Assembly (NCBI RefSeq): GCF_041296385.1
Contig: NW_027183784.1
Location: 1 to 64,000 of the forward strand
Length of the DNA stretch: 64,000 nucleotides
Source of the DNA: Aphelocoma coerulescens
Lineage: Eukaryota > Chordata > Aves > Passeriformes > Corvidae
Direction of reading: 5' to 3'
Translations under genes and position numbers: made by a program
Notes under the pieces: generated by a model
Databases searched by the model: none
What the model saw: only the letters and a program-made list of their open reading frames with translations
What the model was told of the DNA's origin: nothing
Shown here: positions 52,540-64,000 of the stretch, in pieces
Position numbering within the stretch: position 1 is the stretch's first letter
Layout: the number at the start of each line of letters is the position of its first letter

Positions 52540-53959
52540 ATCGCGGTGCTCTTTGCACGGTCCTTGTCAGCTCCAAGTACCCCCCCCGCGCACGTTACAG
52601 GCTCATAAAGACCAAGGATGCGAGTAGCCGTCTCGCCCAGAAAAATGTACCGGCGCAAAAGCACGATCTTCGTTACCCGTTCTCGTCGGCCAGACGGTTG
52701 TGCTCTGTCGAAAGGCTTGGACACCTAAACACTCCCGCGCTGCTTTCCCGGCACATTTCTCTAAGCGGAGAGCTAGACGGGCAGTTCGGACCCCATCGAA
52801 ACAGAAGGAGAATGATTCTACCTGGAGCTGAGGCAAATCCGTGCACAGCACATGCTGCGTGCCAGCACTGTACACGCTGAGGAGCAGCAAAGCTGAGTGC
52901 CACCGCTGGGCTTCAGTTCTCTCCAGACGGCAGAAGGCGAAGATTGAAGCCGCAGAGCACGGGGCTTCTGTGTGCTCGGCACCGTCTTTCCAAAGCCCAG
53001 GCAAACGCGCCTTCACAAGCCCGCTCAGCCGAGAATACGCTGGCTGGCTCGGGAAGTAAACGCGCAGCCCTTCGACTTCGTCCCACAACCTGGCTAGAAA
53101 GCAGTTTCTTACAGCTTCCGTGTTGCAGAGTCCCTGCAGCTTGAGCTCCCCCCGAAGGACGCGTCAAAAAAGGAGGCGTTCTTGAAGCCCCCCTTCTCCA
53201 AGCACAAACACACGGAGGCTCTGCAGCTTCCTTCTCAGATGGCCATGCCGTCACACTGGTCGCGCTGGCATTACCGTTGCCAGCTTCCAGCAGCTGCTAG
53301 CATGCAAAAGGGCTCGAGAAGTAAAAGGCAGTGCTGTGCTGCACCTTCGCCTTCGCACGCGTAAGCCACGTAAGTGCACTGTGTACTTGTCTCCTCTGCT
53401 TGCATCTACCGGGATACTTAATTCTCTGCATCTCGGAGCCTAAAGGTAAGAGCAGCTGTTTCCACAGAAGCTGGCTGGTGCTATAGGTAGCAGCACAAGC
53501 AGCTGTCTTTGGAGTTCCTTCTGCTGCTGCTAGCGTGACTTTTCCAGGCAAGCGAGTGGCAGCCACGCTTCCCCTGCAGCCCGTAGGATGCGCACACAAG
53601 CCATGTGCACGGCAGCTTCGTTCTTCGCTTTTTGTAACGCGTCGCGCTTTCATTGCCCCGGAGGCGAAGAGTCGTCTGCTTCTCGCCCAGAAAGCTCTGC
53701 CGGCAGAGGAGCGCACCAGAGCACTGCTTCTGCCGGAACACGCCTGGCCCATACACACAATCCCTCTCAGCGCTACGTGGCACCACACTCTGCCTCTCCT
53801 GTGCTCCGCATCTAAACGGAAAGGCCCTCGGCTACGTCGCGCACAGAGAACTGTGCCAGAACAACGCGCTTCCCGGCGCTGGCCCCTGCGGCTCGGAGAA
53901 ACTTGGATTTGCACCACATTCCCGGGCAGCCCCCTTTACAAGCTGCACAGCGCCCTCGG
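52540..53959 (+). repeat. Satellite unit 38
   Basis: CCGGCCA. Even type with C at offset 1148, shared only with unit 44. Confidence 0.97.
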
Positions 53960-55379
53960 ATCGCGGTGCTCTTTGCACGGTCCTTGTCAGCTCCAAGTAC
54001 CCCCCCCGCGCACGTTACAGGCTCATAAAGACCAAGGATGCGAGTAGCCGTCTCGCCCAGAAAAATGTACCGGCGCAAAAGCACGATCTTCGTTACCCGT
54101 TCTCGTCGGCCAGACGGTTGTGCTCTGTCGAAAGGCTTGGACACCTAAACACTCCCGCGCTGCTTTCCCGGCACATTTCTCTAAGCGGAGAGCTAGACGG
54201 GCAGTTCGGACCCCATCGAAACAGAAGGAGAATGATTCTACCTGGAGCTGAGGCAAATCCGTGCACAGCACATGCTGCGTGCCAGCACTGTACACGCTGA
54301 GGAGCAGCAAAGCTGAGTGCCACCGCTGGGCTTCAGTTCTCTCCAGACGGCAGAAGGCGAAGATTGAAGCCGCAGAGCACGGGGCTTCTGTGTGCTCGGC
54401 ACCGTCTTTCCAAAGCCCAGGCAAACGCGCCTTCACAAGCCCGCTCAGCCGAGAATACGCTGGCTGGCTCGGGAAGTAAACGCGCAGCCCTTCGACTTCG
54501 TCCCACAACCTGGCTAGAAAGCAGTTTCTTACAGCTTCCGTGTTGCAGAGTCCCTGCAGCTTGAGCTCACCCCGAAGGACGCGTCAAAAAAGGAGGCGTT
54601 CTTGAAGCCCCCCTTCTCCAAGCACAAACACACGGAGGCTCTGCAGCTTCCTTCTCAGATGGCCATGCCGTCACACTGGTCGCGCTGGCATTACCGTTGC
54701 CAGCTTCCAGCAGCTGCTAGCATGCAAAAGGGCTCGAGAAGTAAAAGGCAGTGCTGTGCTGCACCTTCGCCTTCGCACGCGTAAGCCACGTAAGTGCACT
54801 GTGTACTTGTCTCCTCTGCTTGCATCTACCGGGATACTTAATTCTCTGCATCTCGGAGCCTAAAGGTAAGAGCAGCTGTTTCCACAGAAGCTGGCTGGTG
54901 CTATAGGTAGCAGCACAAGCAGCTGTCTTTGGAGTTCCTTCTGCTGCTGCTAGCGTGACTTTTCCAGGCAAGCGAGTGGCAGCCACGCTTTCCCTGCAGC
55001 CCGTAGGATGCGCACACAAGCCATGTGCACGGCAGCTTCGTTCTTCGCTTTTTGTAACGCGTCGCGCTTTCATTGCCCCGGAGGCGAAGAGTCGTCTGCT
55101 TCTCGCACAGAAAGCTCTGCCGGCAGAGGAGCGCACCAGAGCACTGCTTCTGCCGGAACACGCCTGGCCCATACACACAATCCCTCTCAGCGCTACGTGG
55201 CACCACACTCTGCCTCTCCTGTGCTCCGCATCTAAACGGAAAGGCCCTCGGCTACGTCGCGCACAGAGAACTGTGCCAGAACAACGCGCTTCCCGGCGCT
55301 GGCCCCTGCGGCTCGGAGAAACTTGGATTTGCACCACATTCCCGGGCAGCCCCCTTTACAAGCTGCACAGCGCCCTCGG
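53960..55379 (+). repeat. Satellite unit 39
   Basis: CAGGTAA. Starts the second six-unit repeat. Confidence 0.97.
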
Positions 55380-56799
55380 ATCGCGGTGCTCTTTGCACGG
55401 TCCTTGTCAGCTCCAAGTACCCCCCCCGCGCACGTTACAGGCTCATAAAGACCAAGGATGCGAGTAGCCGTCTCGCCCAGAAAAATGTACCGGCGCAAAA
55501 GCACGATCTTCGTTACCCGTTCTCGTCGGCCAGACGGTTGTGCTCTGTCGAAAGGCTTGGACACCTAAACACTCCCGCGCTGCTTTCCCGGCACATTTCT
55601 CTAAGCGGAGAGCTAGACGGGCAGTTCGGACCCCATCGAAACAGAAGGAGAATGATTCTACCTGGAGCTGAGGCAAATCCGTGCACAGCACATGCTGCGT
55701 GCCAGCACTGTACACGCTGAGGAGCAGCAAAGCTGAGTGCCACCGCTGGGCTTCAGTTCTCTCCAGACGGCAGAAGGCGAAGATTGAAGCCGCAGAGCAC
55801 GGGGCTTCTGTGTGCTCGGCACCGTCTTTCCAAAGCCCAGGCAAACGCGCCTTCACAAGCCCGCTCAGCCGAGAATACGCTGGCTGGCTCGGGAAGTAAA
55901 CGCGCAGCCCTTCGACTTCGTCCCACAACCTGGCTAGAAAGCAGTTTCTTACAGCTTCCGTGTTGCAGAGTCCCTGCAGCTTGAGCTCACCCCGAAGGAC
56001 GCGTCAAAAAAGGAGGCGTTCTTGAAGCCCCCCTTCTCCAAGCACAAACACACGGAGGCTCTGCAGCTTCCTTCTCAGATGGCCATGCCGTCACACTGGT
56101 CGCGCTGGCATTACCGTTGCCAGCTTCCAGCAGCTGCTAGCATGCAAAAGGGCTCGAGAAGTAAAAGGCAGTGCTGTGCTGCACCTTCGCCTTCGCACGC
56201 GTAAGCCACGTAAGTGCACTGTGTACTTGTCTCCTCTGCTTGCATCTACCGGGATACTTAATTCTCTGCATCTCGGAGCCTAAAGGTAAGAGCAGCTGTT
56301 TCCACAGAAGCTGGCTGGTGCTATAGGTAGCAGCACAAGCAGCTGTCTTTGGAGTTCCTTCTGCTGCTGCTAGCGTGACTTTTCCAGGCAAGCGAGTGGC
56401 AGCCACGCTTTCCCTGCAGCCCGTAGGATGCGCACACAAGCCATGTGCACGGCAGCTTCGTTCTTCGCTTTTTGTAACGCGTCGCGCTTTCATTGCCCCG
56501 GAGGCGAAGAGTCGTCTGCTTCTCGCCCAGAAAGCTCTGCCGGCAGAGGGGCGCACCAGAGCACTGCTTCTGCCGGAACACGCCTGGCCCATACACACAA
56601 TCCCTCTCAGCGCTACGTGGCACCACACTCTGCCTCTCCTGTGCTCCGCATCTAAACGGAAAGGCCCTCGGCTACGTCGCGCACAGAGAACTGTGCCAGA
56701 ACAACGCGCTTCCCGGCGCTGGCCCCTGCGGCTCGGAGAAACTTGGATTTGCACCACATTCCCGGGCAGCCCCCTTTACAAGCTGCACAGCGCCCTCGG
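55380..56799 (+). repeat. Satellite unit 40
   Basis: CAGGTCG, matching unit 34. Confidence 0.97.
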
Positions 56800-58219
56800 A
56801 TCGCGGTGCTCTTTGCACGGTCCTTGTCAGCTCCAAGTACCCCCCCCGCGCACGTTACAGGCTCATAAAGACCAAGGATGCGAGTAGCCGTCTCGCCCAG
56901 AAAAATGTACCGGCGCAAAAGCACGATCTTCGTTACCCGTTCTCGTCGGCCAGACGGTTGTGCTCTGTCGAAAGGCTTGGACACCTAAACACTCCCGCGC
57001 TGCTTTCCCGGCACATTTCTCTAAGCGGAGAGCTAGACGGGCAGTTCGGACCCCATCGAAACAGAAGGAGAATGATTCTACCTGGAGCTGAGGCAAATCC
57101 GTGCACAGCACATGCTGCGTGCCAGCACTGTACACGCTGAGGAGCAGCAAAGCTGAGTGCCACCGCTGGGCTTCAGTTCTCTCCAGACGGCAGAAGGCGA
57201 AGATTGAAGCCGCAGAGCACGGGGCTTCTGTGTGCTCGGCACCGTCTTTCCAAAGCCCAGGCAAACGCGCCTTCACAAGCCCGCTCAGCCGAGAATACGC
57301 TGGCTGGCTCGGGAAGTAAACGCGCAGCCCTTCGACTTCGTCCCACAACCTGGCTAGAAAGCAGTTTCTTACAGCTTCCGTGTTGCAGAGTCCCTGCAGC
57401 TTGAGCTCACCCCGAAGGACGCGTCAAAAAAGGAGGCGTTCTTGAAGCCCCCCTTCTCCAAGCACAAACACACTGAGGCTCTGCAGCTTCCTTCTCAGAT
57501 GGCCATGCCGTCACACTGGTCGCGCTGGCATTACCGTTGCCAGCTTCCAGCAGCTGCTAGCATGCAAAAGGGCTCGAGAAGTAAAAGGCAGTGCTGTGCT
57601 GCACCTTCGCCTTCGCACGCGTAAGCCACGTAAGTGCACTGTGTACTTGTCTCCTCTGCTTGCATCTACCGGGATACTTAATTCTCTGCATCTCGGAGCC
57701 TAAAGGTAAGAGCAGCTGTTTCCACAGAAGCTGGCTGATGCTATAGGTAGCAGCACAAGCAGCTGTCTTTGGAGTTCCTTCTGCTGCTGCTAGCGTGACT
57801 TTTCCAGGCAAGCGAGTGGCAGCCACGCTTTCCCTGCAGCCCGTAGGATGCGCACACAAGCCATGTGCACGGCAGCTTCGTTCTTCGCTTTTTGTAACGC
57901 GTCGCGCTTTCATTGCCCCGGAGGCGAAGAGTCGTCTGCTTCTCGCCCAGAAAGCTCTGCCGGCAGAGGGGCGCACCAGAGCACTGCTTCTGCCGGAACA
58001 CGCCTGGCCCATACACACAATCCCTCTCAGCGCTACGTGGCACCACACTCTGCCTCTCCTGTGCTCCGCATCTAAACGGAAAGGCCCTCGGCTACGTCGC
58101 GCACAGAGAACTGTGCCAGAACAACGCGCTTCCCGGCGCTGGCCCCTGCGGCTCGGAGAAACTTGGATTTGCACCACATTCCCGGGCAGCCCCCTTTACA
58201 AGCTGCACAGCGCCCTCGG
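56800..58219 (+). repeat. Satellite unit 41
   Basis: CATATCG with 939A (57738). Fourth cassette copy begins. Confidence 0.97.
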
Positions 58220-59639
58220 ATCGCGGTGCTCTTTGCACGGTCCTTGTCAGCTCCAAGTACCCCCCCCGTGCACGTTACAGGCTCATAAAGACCAAGGATG
58301 CGAGTAGCCGTCTCGCCCAGAAAAATGTACCGGCGCAAAAGCACGATCTTCGTTACCCGTTCTCGTCGGCCAGACGGTTGTGCTCTGTCGAAAGGCTTGG
58401 ACACCTAAACACTCCCGCGCTGCTTTCCCGGCACATTTCTCTAAGCGGAGAGCTAGACGGGCAGTTCGGACCCCATCGAAACAGAAGGAGAATGATTCTA
58501 CCTGGAGCTGAGGCAAATCCGTGCACAGCACATGCTGCGTGCCAGCACTGTACACGCTGAGGAGCAGCAAAGCTGAGTGCCACCGCTGGGCTTCAGTTCT
58601 CTCCAGACGGCAGAAGGCGAAGATTGAAGCCGCAGAGCACGGGGCTTCTGTGTGCTCGGCACCGTCTTTCCAAAGCCCAGGCAAACGCGCCTTCACAAGC
58701 CCGCTCAGCCGAGAATACGCTGGCTGGCTCGGGAAGTAAACGCGCAGCCCTTCGACTTCGTCCCACAACCTGGCTAGAAAGCAGTTTCTTACAGCTTCCG
58801 TGTTGCAGAGTCCCTGCAGCTTGAGCTCCCCCCGAAGGACGCGTCAAAAAAGGAGGCGTTCTTGAAGCCCCCCTTCTCCAAGCACAAACACACGGAGGCT
58901 CTGCAGCTTCCTTCTCAGATGGCCATGCCGTCACACTGGTCGCGCTGGCATTACCGTTGCCAGCTTCCAGCAGCTGCTAGCATGCAAAAGGGCTCGAGAA
59001 GTAAAAGGCAGTGCTGTGCTGCACCTTCGCCTTCGCACGCGTAAGCCACGTAAGTGCACTGTGTACTTGTCTCCTCTGCTTGCATCTACCGGGATACTTA
59101 ATTCTCTGCATCTCGGAGCCTAAAGGTAAGAGCAGCTGTTTCCACAGAAGCTGGCTGGTGCTATAGGTAGCAGCACAAGCAGCTGTCTTTGGAGTTCCTT
59201 CTGCTGCTGCTAGCGTGACTTTTCCAGGCAAGCGAGTGGCAGCCACGCTTCCCCTGCAGCCCGTAGGATGCGCACACAAGCCATGTGCACGGCAGCTTCG
59301 TTCTTCGCTTTTTGTAACGCGTCGCGCTTTCATTGCCCCGGAGGCGAAGAGTCGTCTGCTTCTCGCACAGAAAGCTCTGCCGGCAGAGGAGCGCACCAGA
59401 GCACTGCTTCTGCCGGAACACGCCTGGCCCATACACACAATCCCTCTCAGCGCTACGTGGCACCACACTCTGCCTCTCCTGTGCTCCGCATCTAAACGGA
59501 AAGGCCCTCGGCTACGTCGCGCACAGAGAACTGTGCCAGAACAACGCGCTTCCCGGCGCTGGCCCCTGCGGCTCGGAGAAACTTGGATTTGCACCACATT
59601 CCCGGGCAGCCCCCTTTACAAGCTGCACAGCGCCCTCGG
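58220..59639 (+). repeat. Satellite unit 42
   Basis: TCGGCAA with 50T at 58269. Confidence 0.97.
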
Positions 59640-61059
59640 ATCGCGGTGCTCTTTGCACGGTCCTTGTCAGCTCCAAGTACCCCCCCCGCGCACGTTACAG
59701 GCTCATAAAGACCAAGGATGCGAGTAGCCGTCTCGCCCAGAAAAATGTACCGGCGCAAAAGCACGATCTTCGTTACCCGTTCTCGTCGGCCAGACGGTTG
59801 TGCTCTGTCGAAAGGCTTGGACACCTAAACACTCCCGCGCTGCTTTCCCGGCACATTTCTCTAAGCGGAGAGCTAGACGGGCAGTTCGGACCCCATCGAA
59901 ACAGAAGGAGAATGATTCTACCTGGAGCTGAGGCAAATCCGTGCACAGCACATGCTGCGTGCCAGCACTGTACACGCTGAGGAGCAGCAAAGCTGAGTGC
60001 CACCGCTGGGCTTCAGTTCTCTCCAGACGGCAGAAGGCGAAGATTGAAGCCGCAGAGCACGGGGCTTCTGTGTGCTCGGCACCGTCTTTCCAAAGCCCAG
60101 GCAAACGCGCCTTCACAAGCCCGCTCAGCCGAGAATACGCTGGCTGGCTCGGGAAGTAAACGCGCAGCCCTTCGACTTCGTCCCACAACCTGGCTAGAAA
60201 GCAGTTTCTTACAGCTTCCGTGTTGCAGAGTCCCTGCAGCTTGAGCTCACCCCGAAGGACGCGTCAAAAAAGGAGGCGTTCTTGAAGCCCCCCTTCTCCA
60301 AGCACAAACACACTGAGGCTCTGCAGCTTCCTTCTCAGATGGCCATGCCGTCACACTGGTCGCGCTGGCATTACCGTTGCCAGCTTCCAGCAGCTGCTAG
60401 CATGCAAAAGGGCTCGAGAAGTAAAAGGCAGTGCTGTGCTGCACCTTCGCCTTCGCACGCGTAAGCCACGTAAGTGCACTGTGTACTTGTCTCCTCTGCT
60501 TGCATCTACCGGGATACTTAATTCTCTGCATCTCGGAGCCTAAAGGTAAGAGCAGCTGTTTCCACAGAAGCTGGCTGGTGCTATAGGTAGCAGCACAAGC
60601 AGCTGTCTTTGGAGTTCCTTCTGCTGCTGCTAGCGTGACTTTTCCAGGCAAGCGAGTGGCAGCCACGCTTTCCCTGCAGCCCGTAGGATGCGCACACAAG
60701 CCATGTGCACGGCAGCTTCGTTCTTCGCTTTTTGTAACGCGTCGCGCTTTCATTGCCCCGGAGGCGAAGAGTCGTCTGCTTCTCGCACAGAAAGCTCTGC
60801 CGGCAGAGGAGCGCACCAGAGCACTGCTTCTGCCGGAACACGCCTGGCCCATACACACAATCCCTCTCAGCGCTACGTGGCACCACACTCTGCCTCTCCT
60901 GTGCTCCGCATCTAAACGGAAAGGCCCTCGGCTACGTCGCGCACAGAGAACTGTGCCAGAACAACGCGCTTCCCGGCGCTGGCCCCTGCGGCTCGGAGAA
61001 ACTTGGATTTGCACCACATTCCCGGGCAGCCCCCTTTACAAGCTGCACAGCGCCCTCGG
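59640..61059 (+). repeat. Satellite unit 43
   Basis: CATGTAA, matching unit 37. Confidence 0.97.
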
Positions 61060-62479
61060 ATCGCGGTGCTCTTTGCACGGTCCTTGTCAGCTCCAAGTAC
61101 CCCCCCCGCGCACGTTACAGGCTCATAAAGACCAAGGATGCGAGTAGCCGTCTCGCCCAGAAAAATGTACCGGCGCAAAAGCACGATCTTCGTTACCCGT
61201 TCTCGTCGGCCAGACGGTTGTGCTCTGTCGAAAGGCTTGGACACCTAAACACTCCCGCGCTGCTTTCCCGGCACATTTCTCTAAGCGGAGAGCTAGACGG
61301 GCAGTTCGGACCCCATCGAAACAGAAGGAGAATGATTCTACCTGGAGCTGAGGCAAATCCGTGCACAGCACATGCTGCGTGCCAGCACTGTACACGCTGA
61401 GGAGCAGCAAAGCTGAGTGCCACCGCTGGGCTTCAGTTCTCTCCAGACGGCAGAAGGCGAAGATTGAAGCCGCAGAGCACGGGGCTTCTGTGTGCTCGGC
61501 ACCGTCTTTCCAAAGCCCAGGCAAACGCGCCTTCACAAGCCCGCTCAGCCGAGAATACGCTGGCTGGCTCGGGAAGTAAACGCGCAGCCCTTCGACTTCG
61601 TCCCACAACCTGGCTAGAAAGCAGTTTCTTACAGCTTCCGTGTTGCAGAGTCCCTGCAGCTTGAGCTCCCCCCGAAGGACGCGTCAAAAAAGGAGGCGTT
61701 CTTGAAGCCCCCCTTCTCCAAGCACAAACACACGGAGGCTCTGCAGCTTCCTTCTCAGATGGCCATGCCGTCACACTGGTCGCGCTGGCATTACCGTTGC
61801 CAGCTTCCAGCAGCTGCTAGCATGCAAAAGGGCTCGAGAAGTAAAAGGCAGTGCTGTGCTGCACCTTCGCCTTCGCACGCGTAAGCCACGTAAGTGCACT
61901 GTGTACTTGTCTCCTCTGCTTGCATCTACCGGGATACTTAATTCTCTGCATCTCGGAGCCTAAAGGTAAGAGCAGCTGTTTCCACAGAAGCTGGCTGGTG
62001 CTATAGGTAGCAGCACAAGCAGCTGTCTTTGGAGTTCCTTCTGCTGCTGCTAGCGTGACTTTTCCAGGCAAGCGAGTGGCAGCCACGCTTCCCCTGCAGC
62101 CCGTAGGATGCGCACACAAGCCATGTGCACGGCAGCTTCGTTCTTCGCTTTTTGTAACGCGTCGCGCTTTCATTGCCCCGGAGGCGAAGAGTCGTCTGCT
62201 TCTCGCCCAGAAAGCTCTGCCGGCAGAGGAGCGCACCAGAGCACTGCTTCTGCCGGAACACGCCTGGCCCATACACACAATCCCTCTCAGCGCTACGTGG
62301 CACCACACTCTGCCTCTCCTGTGCTCCGCATCTAAACGGAAAGGCCCTCGGCTACGTCGCGCACAGAGAACTGTGCCAGAACAACGCGCTTCCCGGCGCT
62401 GGCCCCTGCGGCTCGGAGAAACTTGGATTTGCACCACATTCCCGGGCAGCCCCCTTTACAAGCTGCACAGCGCCCTCGG
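61060..62479 (+). repeat. Satellite unit 44
   Basis: CCGGCCA, matching unit 38. Ends the second six-unit repeat. Confidence 0.97.
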
Positions 62480-63881
62480 ATCGCGGTGCTCTTTGCACGG
62501 TCCTTGTCAGCTCCAAGTACCCCCCCCGCGCACGTTACAGGCTCATAAAGACCAAGGATGCGAGTAGCCGTCTCGCCCAGAAAAATGTACCGGCGCAAAA
62601 GCACGATCTTCGTTACCCGTTCTCGTCGGCCAGACGGTTGTGCTCTGTCGAAAGGCTTGGACACCTAAACACTCCCGCGCTGCTTTCCCGGCACATTTCT
62701 CTAAGCGGAGAGCTAGACGGGCAGTTCGGACCCCATCGAAACAGAAGGAGAATGATTCTACCTGGAGCTGAGGCAAATCCGTGCACAGCACATGCTGCGT
62801 GCCAGCACTGTACACGCTGAGGAGCAGCAAAGCTGAGTGCCACCGCTGGGCTTCAGTTCTCTCCAGACGGCAGAAGGCGAAGATTGAAGCCGCAGAGCAC
62901 GGGGCTTCTGTGTGCTCGGCACCGTCTTTCCAAAGCCCAGGCAAACGCGCCTTCACAAGCCCGCTCAGCCGAGAATACGCTGGCTGGCTCGGGAAGTAAA
63001 CGCGCAGCCCTTCGACTTCGTCCCACAACCTGGCTAGAAAGCAGTTTCTTACAGCTTCCGTGTTGCAGAGTCCCTGCAGCTTGAGCTCACCCCGAAGGAC
63101 GCGTCAAAAAAGGAGGCGTTCTTGAAGCCCCCCTTCTCCAAGCACAAACACACGGAGGCTCTGCAGCTTCCTTCTCAGATGGCCATGCCGTCACACTGGT
63201 CGCGCTGGCATTACCGTTGCCAGCTTCCAGCAGCTGCTAGCATGCAAAAGGGCTCGAGAAGTAAAAGGCAGTGCTGTGCTGCACCTTCGCCTTCGCACGC
63301 GTAAGCCACGTAAGTGCACTGTGTACTTGTCTCCTCTGCTTGCATCTACCGGGATACTTAATTCTCTGCATCTCGGAGCCTAAAGGTAAGAGCAGCTGTT
63401 TCCACAGAAGCTGGCTGGTGCTATAGGTAGCAGCACAAGCAGCTGTCTTTGGAGTTCCTTCTGCTGCTGCTAGCGTGACTTTTCCAGGCAAGCGAGTGGC
63501 AGCCACGCTTTCCCTGCAGCCCGTAGGATGCGCACACAAGCCATGTGCACGGCAGCTTCGTTCTTCGCTTTTTGTAACGCGTCGCGCTTTCATTGTCTCT
63601 CGCACAGAAAGGCTCTGCCGGCAGAGGAGCGCACCAGAGCACTGCTTCTGCCCGGAACACGCCCTGGCCCATACACACAATCCCTCTCAGCGCTACGTGG
63701 CACCACACTCTGGCCTCTCCTGTGCTCCGCATCCTAAACGGAAAGGCCCTCGGCTACGTCGCGCACAGAGAACTGTGCCAGAACAACGCGCTTCCCGGCG
63801 CTGGCCCCTGCGGCTCGGAGAAACTTGGATTTGCACCACATTCCCGGGCAGCCCCCTTTACAAGCTGCACAGCGCCCTCGG
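62480..63881 (+). repeat. Satellite unit 45 (diverged right part)
   Basis: CAGGTAA, as in units 33 and 39, so it opens a third six-unit repeat. It is 1,402 bp long. After 63595 a 25-base consensus stretch is replaced by two bases (net -23), and five single bases are added (near 63612, 63653, 63664, 63713 and 63734), each doubling a neighbouring base. The first 1,115 bp are normal. Confidence 0.95.
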
Positions 63882-64000
63882 ATCGCGGTGCTCTTTGCAC
63901 GGTCCTTGTCAGCTCAAGTACCCCCCCCGCGCACGTTACAGGCTCATAAAGGACCAAGGTTGCGAGTAGCCGTCTCGCCCAGAAAAATGTACCGGCGCAA
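63882..64000 (+). repeat. Satellite unit 46, first 119 bp
   Basis: Partial copy cut by the window end, with an 8-C run. It has one missing C near 63915, one extra G at 63951-63952 and A-to-T at 63960. The last 40 bases match the consensus. Confidence 0.95.

Larger units (their letters stand above)
45440..53959 (+). repeat. Six-unit higher-order repeat, copy 1 (units 33-38)
   Basis: The order of haplotypes is CAGGTAA, CAGGTCG, CATATCG, TCGGCAA, CATGTAA, CCGGCCA, all with 8 C, for a length of 8,520 bp. The following 8,520 bp repeat this order exactly. It combines base-type units with the four-unit cassette also found at units 11-14 and 25-28. Confidence 0.93.
53960..62479 (+). repeat. Six-unit higher-order repeat, copy 2 (units 39-44)
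   Basis: All six units match units 33-38 in order and at all scored sites, including the otherwise unique CCGGCCA haplotype in the last position. Unit 45 has the same variants as units 33 and 39, so a third copy begins at 62480. Confidence 0.93.
1..64000 (+). repeat. Tandem satellite/macrosatellite array, 1,420-bp unit, 45 full copies plus part of a 46th
   Basis: The same sequence returns every 1,419-1,421 bp from the first base to the last, always in one orientation, with no spacer, inserted element or inversion. Copies differ at only a handful of fixed sites, so any two are at least about 99.4% identical. Each unit has about 58% GC, about 99 CpG dinucleotides, a C-run of 7-9 at offset 41, an A6 run near offset 627, a short CTG run near offset 980, and one XhoI site (CTCGAG, offset 774) lost only in unit 6. 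I recognise no known satellite family. Strong homogeneity with higher-order structure is the known outcome of unequal exchange and gene conversion in eukaryotic satellites. Function (centromere, heterochromatin block, macrosatellite) is not shown by the sequence. The strand is only the orientation of this copy. Confidence 0.98.

Noticed and set aside
62480..63881. Unit 45 as the start of unique flanking DNA
   Set aside because: Despite the deletion and indels it still aligns to the unit along its whole length, and normal consensus resumes at 63961, so the array continues to the window end.
1..64000. Many recurring open frames of 60-254 codons on both strands, read as a tandem gene family
   Set aside because: They overlap each other on both strands, are rich in Cys, Arg, Ser and Ala with no recognisable domain, change partners with the C-run length, and vary mainly at amino-acid-changing positions. 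GC-rich repeated DNA explains them.
1..64000. CRISPR array or other prokaryotic repeat system
   Set aside because: The repeat is 1,420 bp with no unique spacers, and no associated genes are present.

Overview
The whole window is one uninterrupted head-to-tail tandem array: 45 consecutive copies of a 1,420-bp unit, followed by the first 119 bp of a 46th. All copies are on the same strand. I see no protein gene, RNA gene, mobile element, CRISPR array or unique flanking DNA on either strand. The array runs off both ends, so its true length and chromosomal setting cannot be seen here. Unit boundaries are placed arbitrarily where the window begins. Units are 1,419-1,421 bp, depending on a run of 7, 8 or 9 C near offset 41; the last full unit is 1,402 bp.

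Copies are nearly identical. I found twelve substitution sites plus the C-run across units 1-44, and no pair that I compared differs at more than about seven or eight of these sites in 1,420 bp. In offsets of an 8-C unit the sites are: 50 C/T, 89 C/T, 186 C/T, 610 A/C, 675 G/T, 776 C/A, 939 G/A, 1032 T/C, 1148 C/A, 1171 G/A, 1183 C/A and 1208 G/A. Each unit below is given a seven-letter haplotype (offsets 50-610-675-939-1032-1148-1171), plus any of the rarer variants. Subtract 1 from later offsets in 7-C units and add 1 in 9-C units.

These variants show a layered higher-order structure. Units 1-10 (1-14201) are mostly one base haplotype, CAGGTCG. Units 11-30 (14202-42599) alternate strictly between two unit types at offsets 610 and 675, giving a 2.84-kb dimer repeated ten times. 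Inside this, units 12-15 and 16-19 form a 5.68-kb four-unit duplication. Units 31-32 are transitional. Units 33-38 and 39-44 are two copies, identical at every scored site, of an 8.52-kb six-unit repeat, and unit 45 begins a third. One four-unit cassette recurs four times (units 11-14, 25-28, 35-38, 41-44). From 63596 to 63960 the sequence departs abruptly from the consensus by a net 23-bp loss and several one-base changes, which may be an assembly fault or a true array edge.

The organism is most likely a eukaryote, because a homogeneous kilobase-scale satellite with higher-order repeats is a eukaryotic chromosome feature. The taxon cannot be read from the sequence. GC is about 58% (hand count over the first 600 bases) and CpG is barely depleted (about 99 CpG in unit 1, observed/expected roughly 0.84 by hand). 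A bird microchromosome, sex-chromosome or centromeric satellite, another CpG-rich vertebrate macrosatellite, or a protist without CpG decay would all fit. The open frames in each unit overlap on both strands, change frame with the C-run and show mainly amino-acid-changing variation, so I treat the array as non-coding.
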